From Carallia brachiata (taxonomy: Eukaryota > Streptophyta > Magnoliopsida > Malpighiales > Rhizophoraceae): 64,000 nucleotides of DNA. The translations under genes were made by a program, and so were the position numbers. This document shows positions 36,655-48,897 of this stretch, one piece after another; the first letter of the stretch is position 1; each line of letters opens with the position of its first letter. Under the pieces are notes generated by a model. That model did no database searches. It worked only from the letters and a program-made list of their open reading frames with translations, and was not told the origin of the DNA. The stretch lies in contig JADCRB010000007.1 in assembly GCA_021464245.1 (NCBI GenBank), forward strand, positions 1,242,869-1,306,868, written 5' to 3'.

Positions 36655-36801
36655 AGAATCGGATATCTGTCCGAATATTTTTTTATGCAACAATTTTATA
36701 ATTTTGTGCAACAAAAAAAATTTATATTTTTTTATATTTTTTTTTTGTGCAAAGTAGCAGTATTGTTGCATAAAAAAATATTCGGGCAGATGCCCGATTC
36801 T
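36655..36801. repeat. Near-perfect 39-bp inverted repeat (foldback element)
   Basis: The left arm (36655-36693) and right arm (36763-36801) pair over 39 bases with three mismatches: agaatcggatatctgtccga against agaatcgggcatctgcccga, followed by an identical atatttttttatgcaacaa. The loop is about 70 bases and AT-rich. The transcript could form a long hairpin. It is probably a small foldback MITE; no clear target-site duplication was found. Confidence 0.75.
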
Positions 36802-37089
36802 GAAAGTATAATGACACCTTTTTTTAAAGCTATATAACACTTAAACCAATTAGTTAGTGGAAGAGAATGTTTAGAGAAATTAAAAATTCAAATTTTTGAT
36901 TTAATATCCTTTAAGTTATAAAGTTACAAACTCACGATACTCTTTAATAGTTTAATTAGTTAAAAGATTAAAGTAATTTTTTTTATTTTTATAAATTTTA
37001 TAACCTTTTTATAATTAGAATCCGACATGTGAGATTGAGAGCTTGAAGATAGAGGCAAAATTTTTTGAGAGATCATATTCATGGTTGCA

Positions 37090-37812
37090 TTTTTTTTTAA
37101 TAATTATAAATAGGTCTTTTCATTAGATAAAAGTGAAGATTACATAAACAAGTCCGAGAAATAAACCACTTATACTTATAGATAGCTCAAACAACCTAAA
37201 GCAAACTCAACCACCTATAGAAAAAGAGCACCAACTTAACATCCGACCAGGCTTGAGAATAACCCGAGTTCAAAGTGCAAGAGAAACATCCCACATGCCT
37301 AATACCCAAATTGCACCCCACAGCCCCCGCCATACACAAGGCATGGAGGGATCAGCACTGGCAGAATGTTGGTGAAAGTGCCGCCGCCAACACATGGCCA
37401 CCGTCGCCACCAAGTAGTTGTGGCCACCAACATAAGGCCACAAGAGAAAGTCAAAGGAGTCCATCCCCAGTCGTCCACCGCCAGACGCTCTATTCCCAAA
37501 AGCTGCCTATGTACCAAAAAGTAGACTCTCCCCTATCCCTTGCCGACTGCCTAGGCGAGCAAAGGAGGCAGGAGAGGAGAAAGCAAACAGTAAGAAAAGC
37601 GACCACTAAAGCTGACTAGAAAATAAAATGATGACGATCTGTAGAGAACACCAGCCCCAAATGGAACAGTGATGAATCAACCACCAAAAACTGACTAAAG
37701 GAAGCTCACAGAGGAGCAGAAGACGACACAACCGAAGAAAGCTAATGAAGCTCATGAGCGCTTAGAGCATGGGAGACGCTCTCGATGCGCCGTGGAAGGC
37801 CAGGGTGCACAA
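37090..37812 (-). mobile_element. Probable LINE 3'-end fragment
   Basis: A GC-richer island in AT-rich DNA. Read on the minus strand it ends cttatctaatgaaaagacc...aattattaaaaaaaaa, like the terminus of a plant L1-type LINE, with tttatgtaatcttcac just before. No reverse-transcriptase motifs are present, so it would be a 5'-truncated copy. The plus-strand ORF of 114 codons (37275-37619) has no ATG-based support or motif. Confidence 0.4.
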
Positions 37813-39248
37813 TAGCAATATATAATTAAAATTAATATATCCAATTAACTCATGCTTGAATTAATTGGATGCATATTTGTAGATAATTATAATGTGTATT
37901 ATTATGGTTATTTTTATTTTTCGGTAATACAATTTATATTATTTATATTTAATCAATTGCAATATACGTTTTTTGCTCACTCATAGCTTAAAATATTTAA
38001 GCGGACCATTAAATATTTATTATGAGTGATGACTAACTAATTTTTACTTTCTAAACTCATGTATAATCTCTTTACAGGAATTTGAATAAAAGTGGAAGAA
38101 TTGAGATTTTTTGTTCTCAACAGAGACTTGTATGCATTAAACGGAGACTTTCTAAACGCATGTGGTCCTTTCATTTATTATTTATTGTTTTAAAGAAATG
38201 CGGAGAGATCCCTTTAGACTACTAATGCCTCCTCAACAACAACAACAACAACAACAACAATAATAATATCATTTAAAGCGGTTATTTGGTAATAAATCAA
38301 TAGATTTATTTTTATATAGTTTAGATTTGAGTTTCACAACCGTAACTTTTCTTACAAAGTGGGCAAAATTGTTGTAACGATAATTAGTTCAAAACTCGTT
38401 AAACCTGAAATCAGACCAGAAAGAAGTCCATTCGGTCCCATCAGTCCTTAGGTGATAGATTCTCTCTTTAGAGAAGATTGAATGAAGATGTGATGAGTGA
38501 CTTCCGATCTCAACTCACACATTCAATAACTCATATACTGACGATAAATATTTTTTTGATAATAAAAAAAAATTCTGAATAATAATGGAGGTGATTGTAG
38601 TAATATGTATTATGAGGAGCTGGCTGATTTTGTAATTGGGCATTTTTTTTTCATTTTTGTTATAGGCCATAACTAGAAATTTTTTTCAAGTTAAGTTTGA
38701 GTTATTGACTCGATTTTTTACTTTGACTGCTTTCTTCTTAAAATATGAAATGCATTTAGATTCTAACTTGGTACTGCGTACCTGATTATACGATTCTAAG
38801 TTTGCAATGGCAATTACATGTCATGAAATAAGTTCACATCCGTATTCATATTCCTAGTGCCCTGCAATTGGGTAAATTCTAGTGAGAGATCAGCAAGGCC
38901 ACTAATAGCGTTATTTGCTATGGTTTGGCCAGCCGCCACATAAATACATGTCACCGTGAACTTTTTTTTTTTCTGGGTCTGGTCCCAATGCGCTGAACAC
39001 AAATACGCAAGCACAAAATTGTTGTTTTCCGGAACAGCGATTCGATTTTGAAAAGAAAAAGAAAAGGCAATTCAATTCAAAGGACAATCAAAATTGTTGT
39101 CTGGCCAGACCAGAGTTTTCAAATGTTTTTCAAAAGATGATCAAATATTTTTGTCTGCTTTGAAGGCGCAAGAAGTTTCCTAGCAGCTACAAAATCCAAC
39201 CATCAAATAAGACCATTCTTCTGTTTGGCTCATCTACCCACAATTTCA
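37813..39248. other. Intergenic and ERF promoter region
   Basis: Contains a (CAA)n repeat at about 38233-38262. No gene is seen before the ERF gene at 39340. Confidence 0.6.
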
Positions 39249-39256
39249 TATATAAA
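39249..39256 (+). promoter_or_regulatory. TATA box of short ERF (plus)
   Basis: TATATAAA, 84 bp upstream of the chosen start codon. Confidence 0.7.
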
Positions 39257-39339
39257 CCAATGTACTAAAACATGCGGATTTGTAGGCTCCGAACGTTGAA
39301 AATCTTTTTAACGTGTCATCCGAAAGTCACAAACACAAA

Positions 39340-39798
39340 ATGGCCTCATCTCAAGAAGGACTAAAGAACACAAAGAAGGAAGACAAGGAGGGAGGAGAGA
39401 CAAGGTACCGGGGGATTCGCAGGCGGCCCTGGGGCAGATATGCGGCGGAGATACGTGATCCGACGAGGAACGGGGCACGACGGTGGCTAGGAACATTTGA
39501 CACGGCGGAGGAGGCTGCTCGGGCATACGACCGAGCGGCTTTTGCGTTTCGAGGCCATTTAGCCATTCTCAACTTCCCAAATGAACATCAAAATTACAGT
39601 CAAAGCAGCTTTTTCGAGACATCATCTCCAGCTTCTTCTTCTTCGTCATCAGCTTCCTCCTCCACTACTAGTGGCCGCCGTGACGCTACTAGGAATTATG
39701 GCCCCGAGGCTTCCTGGGGCGGACAAGAAGTTATAGAACTTGAATGTTTGGACAACAAGTTGTTGGAAGAGCTTCTTGAAACACAAGATAGAAAATGA
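39340..39798 (+). CDS. Short ERF protein, ERF095/096/098-like
   Basis: Intronless, 152 codons. The ATG at 39340 ([10 protein letters not shown]) is chosen over an in-frame GTG at 39313 because plants use ATG. The AP2/ERF domain starts almost at the N-terminus (about residues 23-80: [40 protein letters not shown]). A Ser-rich linker follows, then the C-terminal motif [20 protein letters not shown], as in the short Arabidopsis group IXc proteins ERF095-ERF098. It should bind GCC boxes in the nucleus. It is convergent with the related gene at 40953-41429, with about 1.15 kb between their stops. Confidence 0.94.
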   Translation: MASSQEGLKNTKKEDKEGGETRYRGIRRRPWGRYAAEIRDPTRNGARRWLGTFDTAEEAARAYDRAAFAFRGHLAILNFPNEHQNYSQSSFFETSSPASSSSSSASSSTTSGRRDATRNYGPEASWGGQEVIELECLDNKLLEELLETQDRK

Positions 39799-40952
39799 TC
39801 AGTTGGATTGGCCTTGGAAAAATCGGAATTCTTTGATTTTGTCGCCATGCATCGCTTAAAAAGGAATACCAACGAGCTAGGATTCAGGAAGATCAATTCA
39901 AGCAAAGAACGACGAAATTTCTTTGTAATATTTGTAGTATCAAAGGCACCTTTGGGCAAGGGGGGCAATTAACATGTAGTACTAAGTTTGCCTCCTTTTG
40001 TGCTAACTTGTTCACGTGCTGTGTTTCTTAAAGTATTTTTTATGCTATTTTCACCATGTAGTATAAATTCGCCCTTCTTAAAAAATATTTTGGCTTTGTC
40101 CCTGTCTGTCTATCTTTTGTTGTGTAAAGGCTGAGCTTGCAGTTTGTTCATTATCTTTGTCAATTTTAGCTTCATTTGTTTGGTTTGCTAATTAGATAGA
40201 TTTTTTTTTTTTTTTTTGATTTATAAGAAGGACTGTTAAGTAACTCAAGTTGCAGACTTGTGAATTTGTAAAATTTATCTATAATTATATTTCTAACAAT
40301 ATCATAATTTGATAAATTAAAATTGGGAGGGCTTCCTAAATGTATAGCCCTCAGCTTGGCAGGCGCTCCAATATTGGAAGGAAAACAAATTAAATAAAAA
40401 AAAAACAAATGATGATATCAATTCAATGTGCATGAATGGTTTGGTGGAAGCCTTGGAACTGGCCATCCGGCCAGGTTTCAATTTTCAAAGTCTAAGTGCT
40501 TATGCTAGTCATTTTCAGCAATTATTCACCCATACTGACTTTACTTATATCATGATATACCTAAATGAAAAAAATATATATATATTACAAATCGCACGGA
40601 GGGAAAATATTGGTTTGGTCCACGGGTCCTAGCGGGGCCCACCAAATCCAAAAATGTTGAACTTAGTCAAATAATTTCTTTTCTTTCGTTTGGAGGCAGC
40701 TGCCCTGTTTCCGAAGAACGCCCCTGCTTCTTCGAATTTCCTTCTCCTCCCCATGCTAGAGAGGCTTGGCCACAGTCAAAAAATAATAATAATAATAACG
40801 TACAAAATGCGTTTTTGATGGTGTGCCAATAATTCTCCTCATCCCTGCTAACAATTACCAGCTAATCACTGGTTATTTTCATATTCAAAAATAAAAAGGA
40901 AGAAAGAAAGAAAGAAAGAAAGAAAGCAATTCCAGGAAATTAACCATGGAAA
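39799..40952. other. Shared 3' flank of two convergent ERF genes
   Basis: No gene is seen. An (AAAG)n microsatellite lies at 40899-40927, shortly past the stop of the minus-strand gene. Confidence 0.6.
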
Positions 40953-41429
40953 TTAACTGTCCTTGTTCTTGTCTTCCTCAAAATCAAGAAGGTCCTCTAA
41001 TAACTTGTCATCCAGGCACTCGAATTCAATAACTTCTTTTCCATGTCTGGCACCTCCTTCCACGCTCTGCAGTGACATCGAAGAAGAAAAGGACAATGAA
41101 GTAGTAGAAGAAGAAGATGATGAAGATGATGATGATATCAATGAAGGCGACGAGGAGAAGGAGGTGGAAGTTGTAGAATCAACCTTAGTTGAAGAAGGGT
41201 ATTCATCTGGGAAGTTGAGGGTTGCCAAAGACCCCCTCATTGCATAAGCAGCTCTGTCATAGGCTCTTGCAGCCTCCTCCGCCGTGTCGAATGTCCCCAG
41301 CCATATCCTCGGCGCTCCTTGCCTCGTTGAGTCCCGTATCTCTGCCGCGAATTTCCCCCACGGCCGCCTTCTTACTCCTCTGTACCGAACGCTTCCTTCT
41401 TGGCTCTTTCCTTTGGGATCCTCCTCCAT
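40953..41429 (-). CDS. Short ERF protein, ERF095/096-like
   Basis: Intronless, 158 codons, starting [10 protein letters not shown]. The AP2/ERF domain is at about residues 16-74 ([40 protein letters not shown]). It has one residue more than usual between the conserved TR and WLGTF ([10 protein letters not shown]), in the turn before the third beta strand. A Ser/Thr-rich linker follows, then [22 protein letters not shown], the family's C-terminal motif. Group IXc member by layout. It is probably a tandem relative of the gene at 39340, in inverted orientation. Confidence 0.94.
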   Translation of the reverse strand: MEEDPKGKSQEGSVRYRGVRRRPWGKFAAEIRDSTRQGAPRIWLGTFDTAEEAARAYDRAAYAMRGSLATLNFPDEYPSSTKVDSTTSTSFSSSPSLISSSSSSSSSSTTSLSFSSSMSLQSVEGGARHGKEVIEFECLDDKLLEDLLDFEEDKNKDS

Positions 41430-41497
41430 TTGTATGGCTACTAGCTGATATGTGCATACAATGCAAGTGCCAATTTCTCACTCTGCTTATCAAGCCA

Positions 41498-41504
41498 TTT
41501 TATA
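41498..41504 (-). promoter_or_regulatory. TATA box of short ERF (minus)
   Basis: TATAAAA on the minus strand, about 70 bp upstream of the ATG. Confidence 0.65.
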
Positions 41505-41519
41505 CTGAGCCAACGATCC

Positions 41520-43377
41520 ACTACTCTACGCATTACTATTATTATTAAATTTTTTTTTAAATCAAGTTTGTTAAAGAATTATATAATTCACTGATAAATG
41601 GTAAGTAATTCAACGCCTTAAATTAAAGAGCAGTGTATGATTGAGATGGATTTTGTGAAGCTATGCTTAATTGTTTATTGGTCATGAAATTGCTGATGGC
41701 TAGAGCTAGAGGACCGCTTTTCCATTGAGAAGTAGATGCTAAGATTAAACGGATAACTAATTTTTTTACATGGTTCTTTATTGTTACTTTGGATTTGGAT
41801 TCTGAACCATATTGGGTATCTTCTTTAGATTGGCATTTGACATTTTTGCTGATCTGTTCGTGTGATTATGCTTGCCTGATTCGTCATCATGCTTATGTCA
41901 ATAAGCAGTTGGTTACACTGTTAATGATGTATTTTCCGAGCCAATAGCTATCACGTTTAGTTTAAGTCAATAAAACAAGATCCCCCTAAAGCTCAAATTA
42001 GGAGTTGGAATAGACAGGCTCTAATTTACTCATGTAAGGGTACTAATCTTATTATGTCATGTTTTAAAGTTAGTGATGAGGTCATTTGTCTAACTTGTGC
42101 ACAATTAATCATGATTGTGCACGAGCTCGTCAAATATGCACAATCTTAAATGTAACATTTAAATTGTAATAGAGTAATGCTATAATTACAACACTCACCT
42201 TTCATCAGCCATCTCACATCATGACAATAACAAGAACAATAATTCAAGAGGCTTCCGTTAGTTATCTGTTAGTACATGTGCAGAAGGCTTCCATAACAGC
42301 TGCAGCAATCAAGCACATGTATTATTGTTTGATGGAGATAGTGTCTAAATTCCATGTTCCAAGCGAAGCCATCGGAGTTTTCCGTATAGCAGAGGGCGGA
42401 AAAAGGTCAAGCGGAAGGCAAGGGACAGTCCCCCTTCCATCAAGATGTCGATCGGTTCATCGTACCTGTCAATATTTGGGATGCTTTTGTTGCTAATTAA
42501 GACGGAAAATACAAGATAAAATAAAATATATACGGAATATAACGGTTGCCACTGCCAATTCGGCATGTGGATGGCTATGTGCTTTTAGTTTCGTTTGTAT
42601 AGCCATGTTTCTTTTTTTTTTTTTTTACAATTAATTAATTTTGATTAGGACTGAAATTTGAGACATTCAATTTTTAATACGACATTAACGCCAATTAAGC
42701 TATTGCTCATTGTAAGTTGTACAGCAATGTGCTTTCCGCTAAAAGTTGCAAAGTGCATCATGGATATAGATTAACCACTTTTTTTTTTTTTTTGAACAAC
42801 ATAGTTTAAACAAATATAAGCCTGCCTGGAATATATGAAAAATAAAAAATAAAAAATTAATGACTCTCTTATATGGTCCACTCGATTATTTAAATAGATG
42901 TTGCTGTCAATTGGTCGCAAATATATTTTACTACGGTAATTTTTTTTAATTATTATCTACCGGATCAGAATTAGACAAATGAAAGGACCCTGATGCAGCA
43001 CTATCAGCCATCCTGTTACTACAACGCTTTCTGAACGTCACTACTTGTTCAACTTATAAACAAAAGTTGGCTGGCTTGGGTATTCTTGTTTATTTAATCA
43101 TATCATTGAATGTGCGGTTCAATGTACCCTTTTGCAATGAATTTCAATTTACTAAAGATAAGCGGCTGCATAGAAGGTTTTGATAATAAAGCATGTGCTT
43201 TTATGGTATAGAATAGGCAACTTTTTTTTTTTTTTTTGGAAATAAGACAGGCAATGATCATAATGTATGGTGTATGGTAATCAATGTGACAAAAATAGTT
43301 TTTTCTTTTTTAATTGATGTTCGGTACACTTAGAATTTCATTGTTTTTTTTATTCTAAATGGCATAACATATAATAT
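41520..43377. other. Intergenic, no gene recognised
   Basis: Includes a less AT-rich stretch at 42200-42570 with no reading frame that I recognise. Confidence 0.5.
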
Positions 43378-43385
43378 AGATAAAT

Positions 43386-43861
43386 TAAGGTTGTCAAAAC
43401 CGGACCAGTTATCGAATTGAAAATATTAGTGAATTAAAGTTCAACCGATTGAATCGGTCGAACCGATATTTAAATTATATATATATATATATAAATAAGT
43501 AATTTAAAAAATAATAATTATAGATAATAATTAAATATTAATTTTTTTAATTTTAAAAATGAAATTAAAAATTTTAATCAAATTTAAAACTAAATTTTTA
43601 ATTACATTTAGTACTCAAATTATAATTTAAATAATATTTGAAGTTAAATTATAATTTATAAATTTTTTAATTTCACTGAATCAATCCAATCAATCCGATT
43701 TTCACCAATTTTTATCGATTTCAACCGGTTTTTGACCTGTTTTGACTGATTTTTTTTGTTCGAGTCACCCCTCAAATTTTGCCAAAACTAGCCCGAACCC
43801 CCGGTAGATCACCGGTTCAACCGGTCCGACCAACCGGTCCGGTTCAGTTTTTACAACAATG
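43386..43861. mobile_element. hAT-like MITE, copy 2 (inverse orientation)
   Basis: Flanked by AGATAAAT (43378-43385) and AGATAAAC (43862-43869), an 8-bp target-site duplication with one mismatch. The left end taaggttgtcaaaaccgga and the reverse complement of the right end, cattgttgtaaaaactgaa, pair as terminal repeats. ACCGGT-type motifs cluster near both ends. The interior matches the reverse complement of copy 1 at 11820 (for example gttcgagtcaccc against gggtgactcgg). Confidence 0.85.
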
Positions 43862-44276
43862 AGATAAACACGAGTAATTATAAAGTTTAGTAGTGGAGTA
43901 CCCTGAATTCTCAGCTTATGCACAGCCTAACAAGAGCCAGGTACTGGACACAAAGTTTGTCAAGGGATCGTAGGGGAAATTAACCGTACTGGTAGCTTGT
44001 TTGGAACACAAGTGAAAATAACAAGAACCACGTACTTGTAAGGCAACATGGAATGATTTCTCTTCATCAGAATGACCACCCATTTGTGTGATCCAGCTGG
44101 TCTTGCATTACAACTTGGTATATTGGAGCATTCGCAGCCAATAAACCGCTGCAAAATCTTCCAGAAACTCATATCACATTCGTTTCTTTTTGAGTGATCA
44201 ATGCAATTGGAGCTATTCATCTAAATATGTCAAAGAAGACAACTTTCATAGAGGTGGACAATAACAAGTGATGCGA

Positions 44277-47081
44277 TTATCCAGAGACTGTTTGCTTCTT
44301 GTTGAGACGAATCTCAGGCTGCGAAGTTCTGCCAGTGGGACTATCTTGACCTTGAGGCAAGGGCAAGGCCTTGGTAGGAAGCTGGTTTGTAGATGCACCG
44401 TGAGCTTTTGTCTTAATTGTTCAAGCGTTTGACGGGCTTCTGTGAGTTCGTCTTGCGCACTTGGTCCATGACTTTCCCAGGCATCGACTACTCGCTGCTG
44501 GAATTCAATTGCTAGTGCATAGCTGCAACATCCAGTGGAAACATATTGAACTACATTATGCAACCCTCAAATAAAAATGCTAAAAATAACATGCATTAAT
44601 CCTATCCATGAAGTGCTCAAGGCGTACAAATGCACTTCAATGTTCCTTATGGGCAAATGACTAGGTACTAGTTCTAAGTCTTCATACAAACTTTAGGAAT
44701 TAACAATTACCAGAGATATCAATAAATATACCCTAAGAAACAAAAGCATTAGTAATTTGTCAATGAGCAAAGACAACTTATTAAAGGTATAATCCCTAAG
44801 GTAAAAAAACTTCACTTCAACAATTTAAGAATGGAGATTATTTTTAACTAAAAACCGTAACAGCAAGAAGGCACTAGCAGAATATTTATCGGTTCTTCGC
44901 TAACTTGTAAAGAGCGTCTCGGAGTCCACAGTAATGCTTAACAGCATAGGTCAGGCATATTGAGGATGGAACTTCATACAGAGTAGTCTTACTAATGCAC
45001 CTTTGGAGAAACAAAACAAAGCTTCAGAGACAAATGTAACATCTAGAAGTGGCAGAGGAAAACATAATTTTTCATCTGCATCAAGATTGCCCAGCAAAAT
45101 GGTTTGGGTGCAAAATAAGGATAATTGACAAATGATATAGAAACATGATGAAAAATTTATCCGTAAAAGTTACAAAAGACTCGAGTGCACAGAACAATAG
45201 TGGTATTTTAAAGGATCGGTGTAACTGGACATTTGCAACTTTGCTTGACAAAAGGCTTTAGAGCGAAGAAGTGAATAAAACTGGCAGCTACATATAATCA
45301 GTGTAATACCTTCAAACTGCAAAACTATTTTAGAAATAAATCAATTGGTTGTTAATACAGAAACTAGGAAATCAACAACAAGTTAATGGCTCCTACCTTC
45401 CCATGGCAGCATATGCTTTTGAAATATTTTTGCATGCATCTATTGAATCCGCATGATGAGGACCAAGTGCTACATCCATGATGTCCTTTGCCACTGCAAA
45501 CATCTGAGCAGCTGACTGTGGCCTGTCTAGCTCCAAATATGCTGCGCCCAAATTATTGTAAATGTATCCCACACCAAAATGCTTGGGGCCAAAGCTCTCT
45601 TTTAACCTTTCGGCAGCGTTCTCCAAATATGGAATTGCCTGATGCACTTTACCTGTCAGCAAAAGTAGCCACCCAATTCTAGCAGAAATACTACCTTCTG
45701 AGTGCTGCTCTTGTGGGATCCTCTCGAGCAAAGAGAGTGTTCTCTTTAACAAAGAGATTGCAGTTTCAAACTCATTCATATTCTCATACAGCAATGCTAT
45801 CTCTGAGTATGCCTCAGCAACTTCAACTGGAGAAACTTTCTCTTTCTTGTCAAGAATCCCACAAGCTATCTCTAGACACCTCTTCGAATCTGGAATCTTC
45901 TCTTGATTGCACAATGCTTTTGCCATAGAGATAAACACCAATGCCCGAGTCTCACTTTCCTTCTCTGTCTGCTGAACAACACCCTTCAAAGTATTAATAG
46001 CCTCGTCATACCTCGCTAAAGCAATCTGCATATTGGCAGTGTCTATCTCCCCGCGGAGCAGGTCTGAGTTAAGACCCCAATTTTTCAAAACCTTCTGTGA
46101 AAGTTGATTCTGCTCCAGTGCCTTGCCATGCTGCTCCAGACCACTGTAAATAACCCCAAGTAGCCTCCTATCATGTGCAACCTCCACAGAATTAGATCCC
46201 AGCCCACTCCTATGTATTTCCAGTGCCTTCAAGCCAAACGGCAATGCCTCCTTGAAGTTCAACACTCCAACATACGCCTCTGCCAAATCCCTGTAAGCCA
46301 CGCCCAATTCCTTACTGTCTTTCTCCAAGGTCATTTCTTTGATCTCTAGACACTTCCTCAGATTCTCGAGAGCTTCCTCTCTCCGCCCCATTGCGGTCTT
46401 TACATTTGCTAACTCAAGCATAACCGCGTGCAGCACCGGCCTGATATCTTCAACACTACTATTTCCCTCCTCCTCCAGCCGAACTAGTACCCTATTAGCC
46501 CTATTTAAGTATCCCAGACTATCACTAAACCGTTTTAAGCTATAATTAGCAGAACCCATTAACTGTAAAGCCATGGCAGCAAGTAAAGAAGGCTTAGAAT
46601 CGTTGTTATCAAGAACATACAAAGCTCTGCTAGCAAAAGCTAAAGTCTTTTCCGGGTCCTCACCTTCCTGGTCAAGTTTGAGGCCAATCTTCAGACAAGC
46701 CAAACCAAGCTCTCTCTCCTCGAAAACGGCCTCCATCTCTTTAAAAGCTCGAAGCATCTCTTCGGAAGTCTCTGCAGACTCAAAAGCCTCCTCAAGTTCA
46801 GATTTTTCCTTCAGTTTTCGCTGCCTGGAGGATGCTTGAGGCTGATTATCAACAAGGGTGTCGATGTTCCGACATGGGTTTGCTTGAAATTGGTGGCGCT
46901 TGATGACAAGGCCATTGGTCTTCGCGCATGGTTTGAGATGATTGCAAGGTGAGCGAAGCGAGGAGGAGGAAGAAGATGATGTGTCAGAAATGTAACTGCT
47001 GGAAAGTTGAGGTAGAGGGGTTAGCGTCTTGGATTTTTGGAGAGTAAGGCGAGAAAGAAGTGAAATTGAAGCCCTTTTCAT
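44277..47081 (-). CDS. TPR protein, kinesin-light-chain-like, two exons
   Basis: Exon 1 is 47081-45397 and exon 2 is 44522-44277, joined GGAAG|CTATGC with a GT-AG intron of 874 bp. The first 561 residues start MKRASISLLSRLTLQK, a basic/Ser-rich leader that may target mitochondria. An in-frame GTG upstream (47105) is not used. The rest is helical with many tetratricopeptide repeats of the KLC type (for example ALAFASRALYVL, GVAYRDLAEAYVGVLNFKEAL, YIYNNLGAAYLELDRPQSA). TPRs mediate protein contacts; the partner is unknown. In exon 2 the expected family tail (from KAHGASTNQLPTK) lies in the next frame after position 44404-44409, implying one missing base. Read literally, the frame runs on to a stop at 44246. 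Confidence 0.85.
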
Positions 47082-47149
47082 GGCGAAATTCGAGAGGATT
47101 AGCACTTAGCAGGGATAATTTGAGCTAAAGTTGTTTCCCTTTTTTTTTT

Positions 47150-48600
47150 TTTTTTCAGATATTGCCTCTGTGTTAAAACCCTAGCAAAACCCAGAAACCC
47201 TTTTTGCAAGGGTTTACGCTTTGTTTCTTTTCTTGGTCCTCCAGTTCATCTGTGTCCATATTCTGAGATCATCAAAGGTAAAGTAAATAAATTTTTGGTT
47301 TTTTGACAAAAAAGGTGAAGTAAATAGGGTATTCGGTACAATAATAAGACCGTTGTTCGGTAGGATTGTTAAAAAAAAACACTGAAAATTTTAGTTAATC
47401 GATAAAATTAAATTGAATTAGATTGAAATTTTAATTAATTAAATTAATTTATTAATTAGTTAATTAAATTGATTAAGGAATAATTTTCAATAACCGAACC
47501 AAACCCTACCCTTATAAAATGTTGTTGTTTCGTTATTGTTCAAGAATGGTTTGGAAGTGTTTATTCCAGAATTTAATGGTGCCGCTCATTTTAATGGACT
47601 GAATACATTAGATTTTTTAGGTCACATTGATGAAGTGTTTAATTGTTTTGAGGTTTCTTTGGCTAATGATATCCTATTACTAAAGTCAATTTTTTTTTGA
47701 ATAAGTTTGTTTACTCTAATTAATCAACTTCATGTAAATTAATGTTCTTATATCAATACAGAGTTTTGAGTTTTGAAAATGTTTGAACCAGTTATAGATA
47801 GTATTGAGAATTAAGAAATTTTTTGAAATTCATTTTTTTTTCGGTTGGATCCGAAGATCGAACCGAATATTTCGGTTAATCGAATTTCCATTAACCAAAA
47901 TTTTGATTTGGGAATAATTTTTATTTTTGTATAATCCAAATTTTAGTTTGGTTTTTGATTATAGGTATTTGGTTTGGTTCCAGAACCATTTGCACCCCTA
48001 ATACTGATCGCGTTCGTACCTTCATTGCCTATACGCGACACCGTTTAATAATATCATGCGCTAAAGGCCCCAACAATGAATTTGCCCCAATACGCCCTAA
48101 AGTTATACCGTGGTGCCGGTTGTATGGGCGTGCTATGTCTGATTGCAAAATTCCTTTTTTTTTTTTATTAATACAGATATTAATTTTAAACATTGACGAA
48201 TTAACAAAAGGTCGTTGATATTTGCACGTCAAATCTACTTCTTATACGCTCAAAGCAGACTAATAGGTTCTTTTGTGTGTGTATAAAGCAACTTTAGGGT
48301 ATGAATATAAAAATAGTCTTAATAAAAATTTAATATTGTATTTACCAAGAAATAAATTCAATACTGTTAACCAATGCAGTACACTTCTTTGCATGCCTAA
48401 ACTTGGCTCTACACTCGATACAACCAAAAACTTAACAGAATTAATATTAAGAAAATTTTGAGTCCATCTGGTTACTCTAACTAGTATGAAACTCGAGTAC
48501 ATCTCAAAACAACATTTTTTTTGACACATGAAAGTTCAAAAAGCTTGCTCTTCAAGCAGAGGAGACCACTAGAAACATCATGGAAAATTTATCTTCAAGC
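47150..48600. other. TPR-gene upstream region with TE-like remnants
   Basis: Sequences such as cggttaatcg, aaccgaaccaaacc and a terminal ggttccagaaccatttgcacccc (about 47385-48000) resemble ends of degraded plant DNA transposons whose terminus reads AGGGGTGCAAATGGTT. No intact element or gene is seen. Confidence 0.35.
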
Positions 48601-48603
48601 TAA

Positions 48604-48897
48604 TGATGTGTTTAAATTGTGAAAAATTGATGTGAAAAAAGTTATAAGAAAAAAAATTTTGAAAAGAACTTTGCATGAAAACAATAGGAAAGAGAATGAG
48701 AAATATATGAAAAAGAGGATGATAGAAAAGAAAATGAGAAAGAAATAAACCCAAAAATAAATGAGAAAGAAAATTGGCTAAGAGAGGAAGATTATTTGGA
48801 TAAATGAGTGAAAAAAAAAATGATGCGGAAGAAAATAAATAGTGATTTTCTTTCAAATACTTTCTTTCACTCCTATTTTTAGAAACCAAACAGACCC
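48604..48897. mobile_element. Tourist-like MITE (294 bp)
   Basis: TAA on both sides (48601-48603, 48898-48900). The left end tgatgtgtttaaattgtg and right end aaccaaacagaccc are inverted relatives. The purine-rich interior contains gtgaaaaattg like the 10664 element. Non-coding. Confidence 0.65.

Noticed and set aside
37275..37619. Plus-strand ORF of 114 codons
   Set aside because: Lies inside the probable LINE fragment on the opposite strand; no motif.
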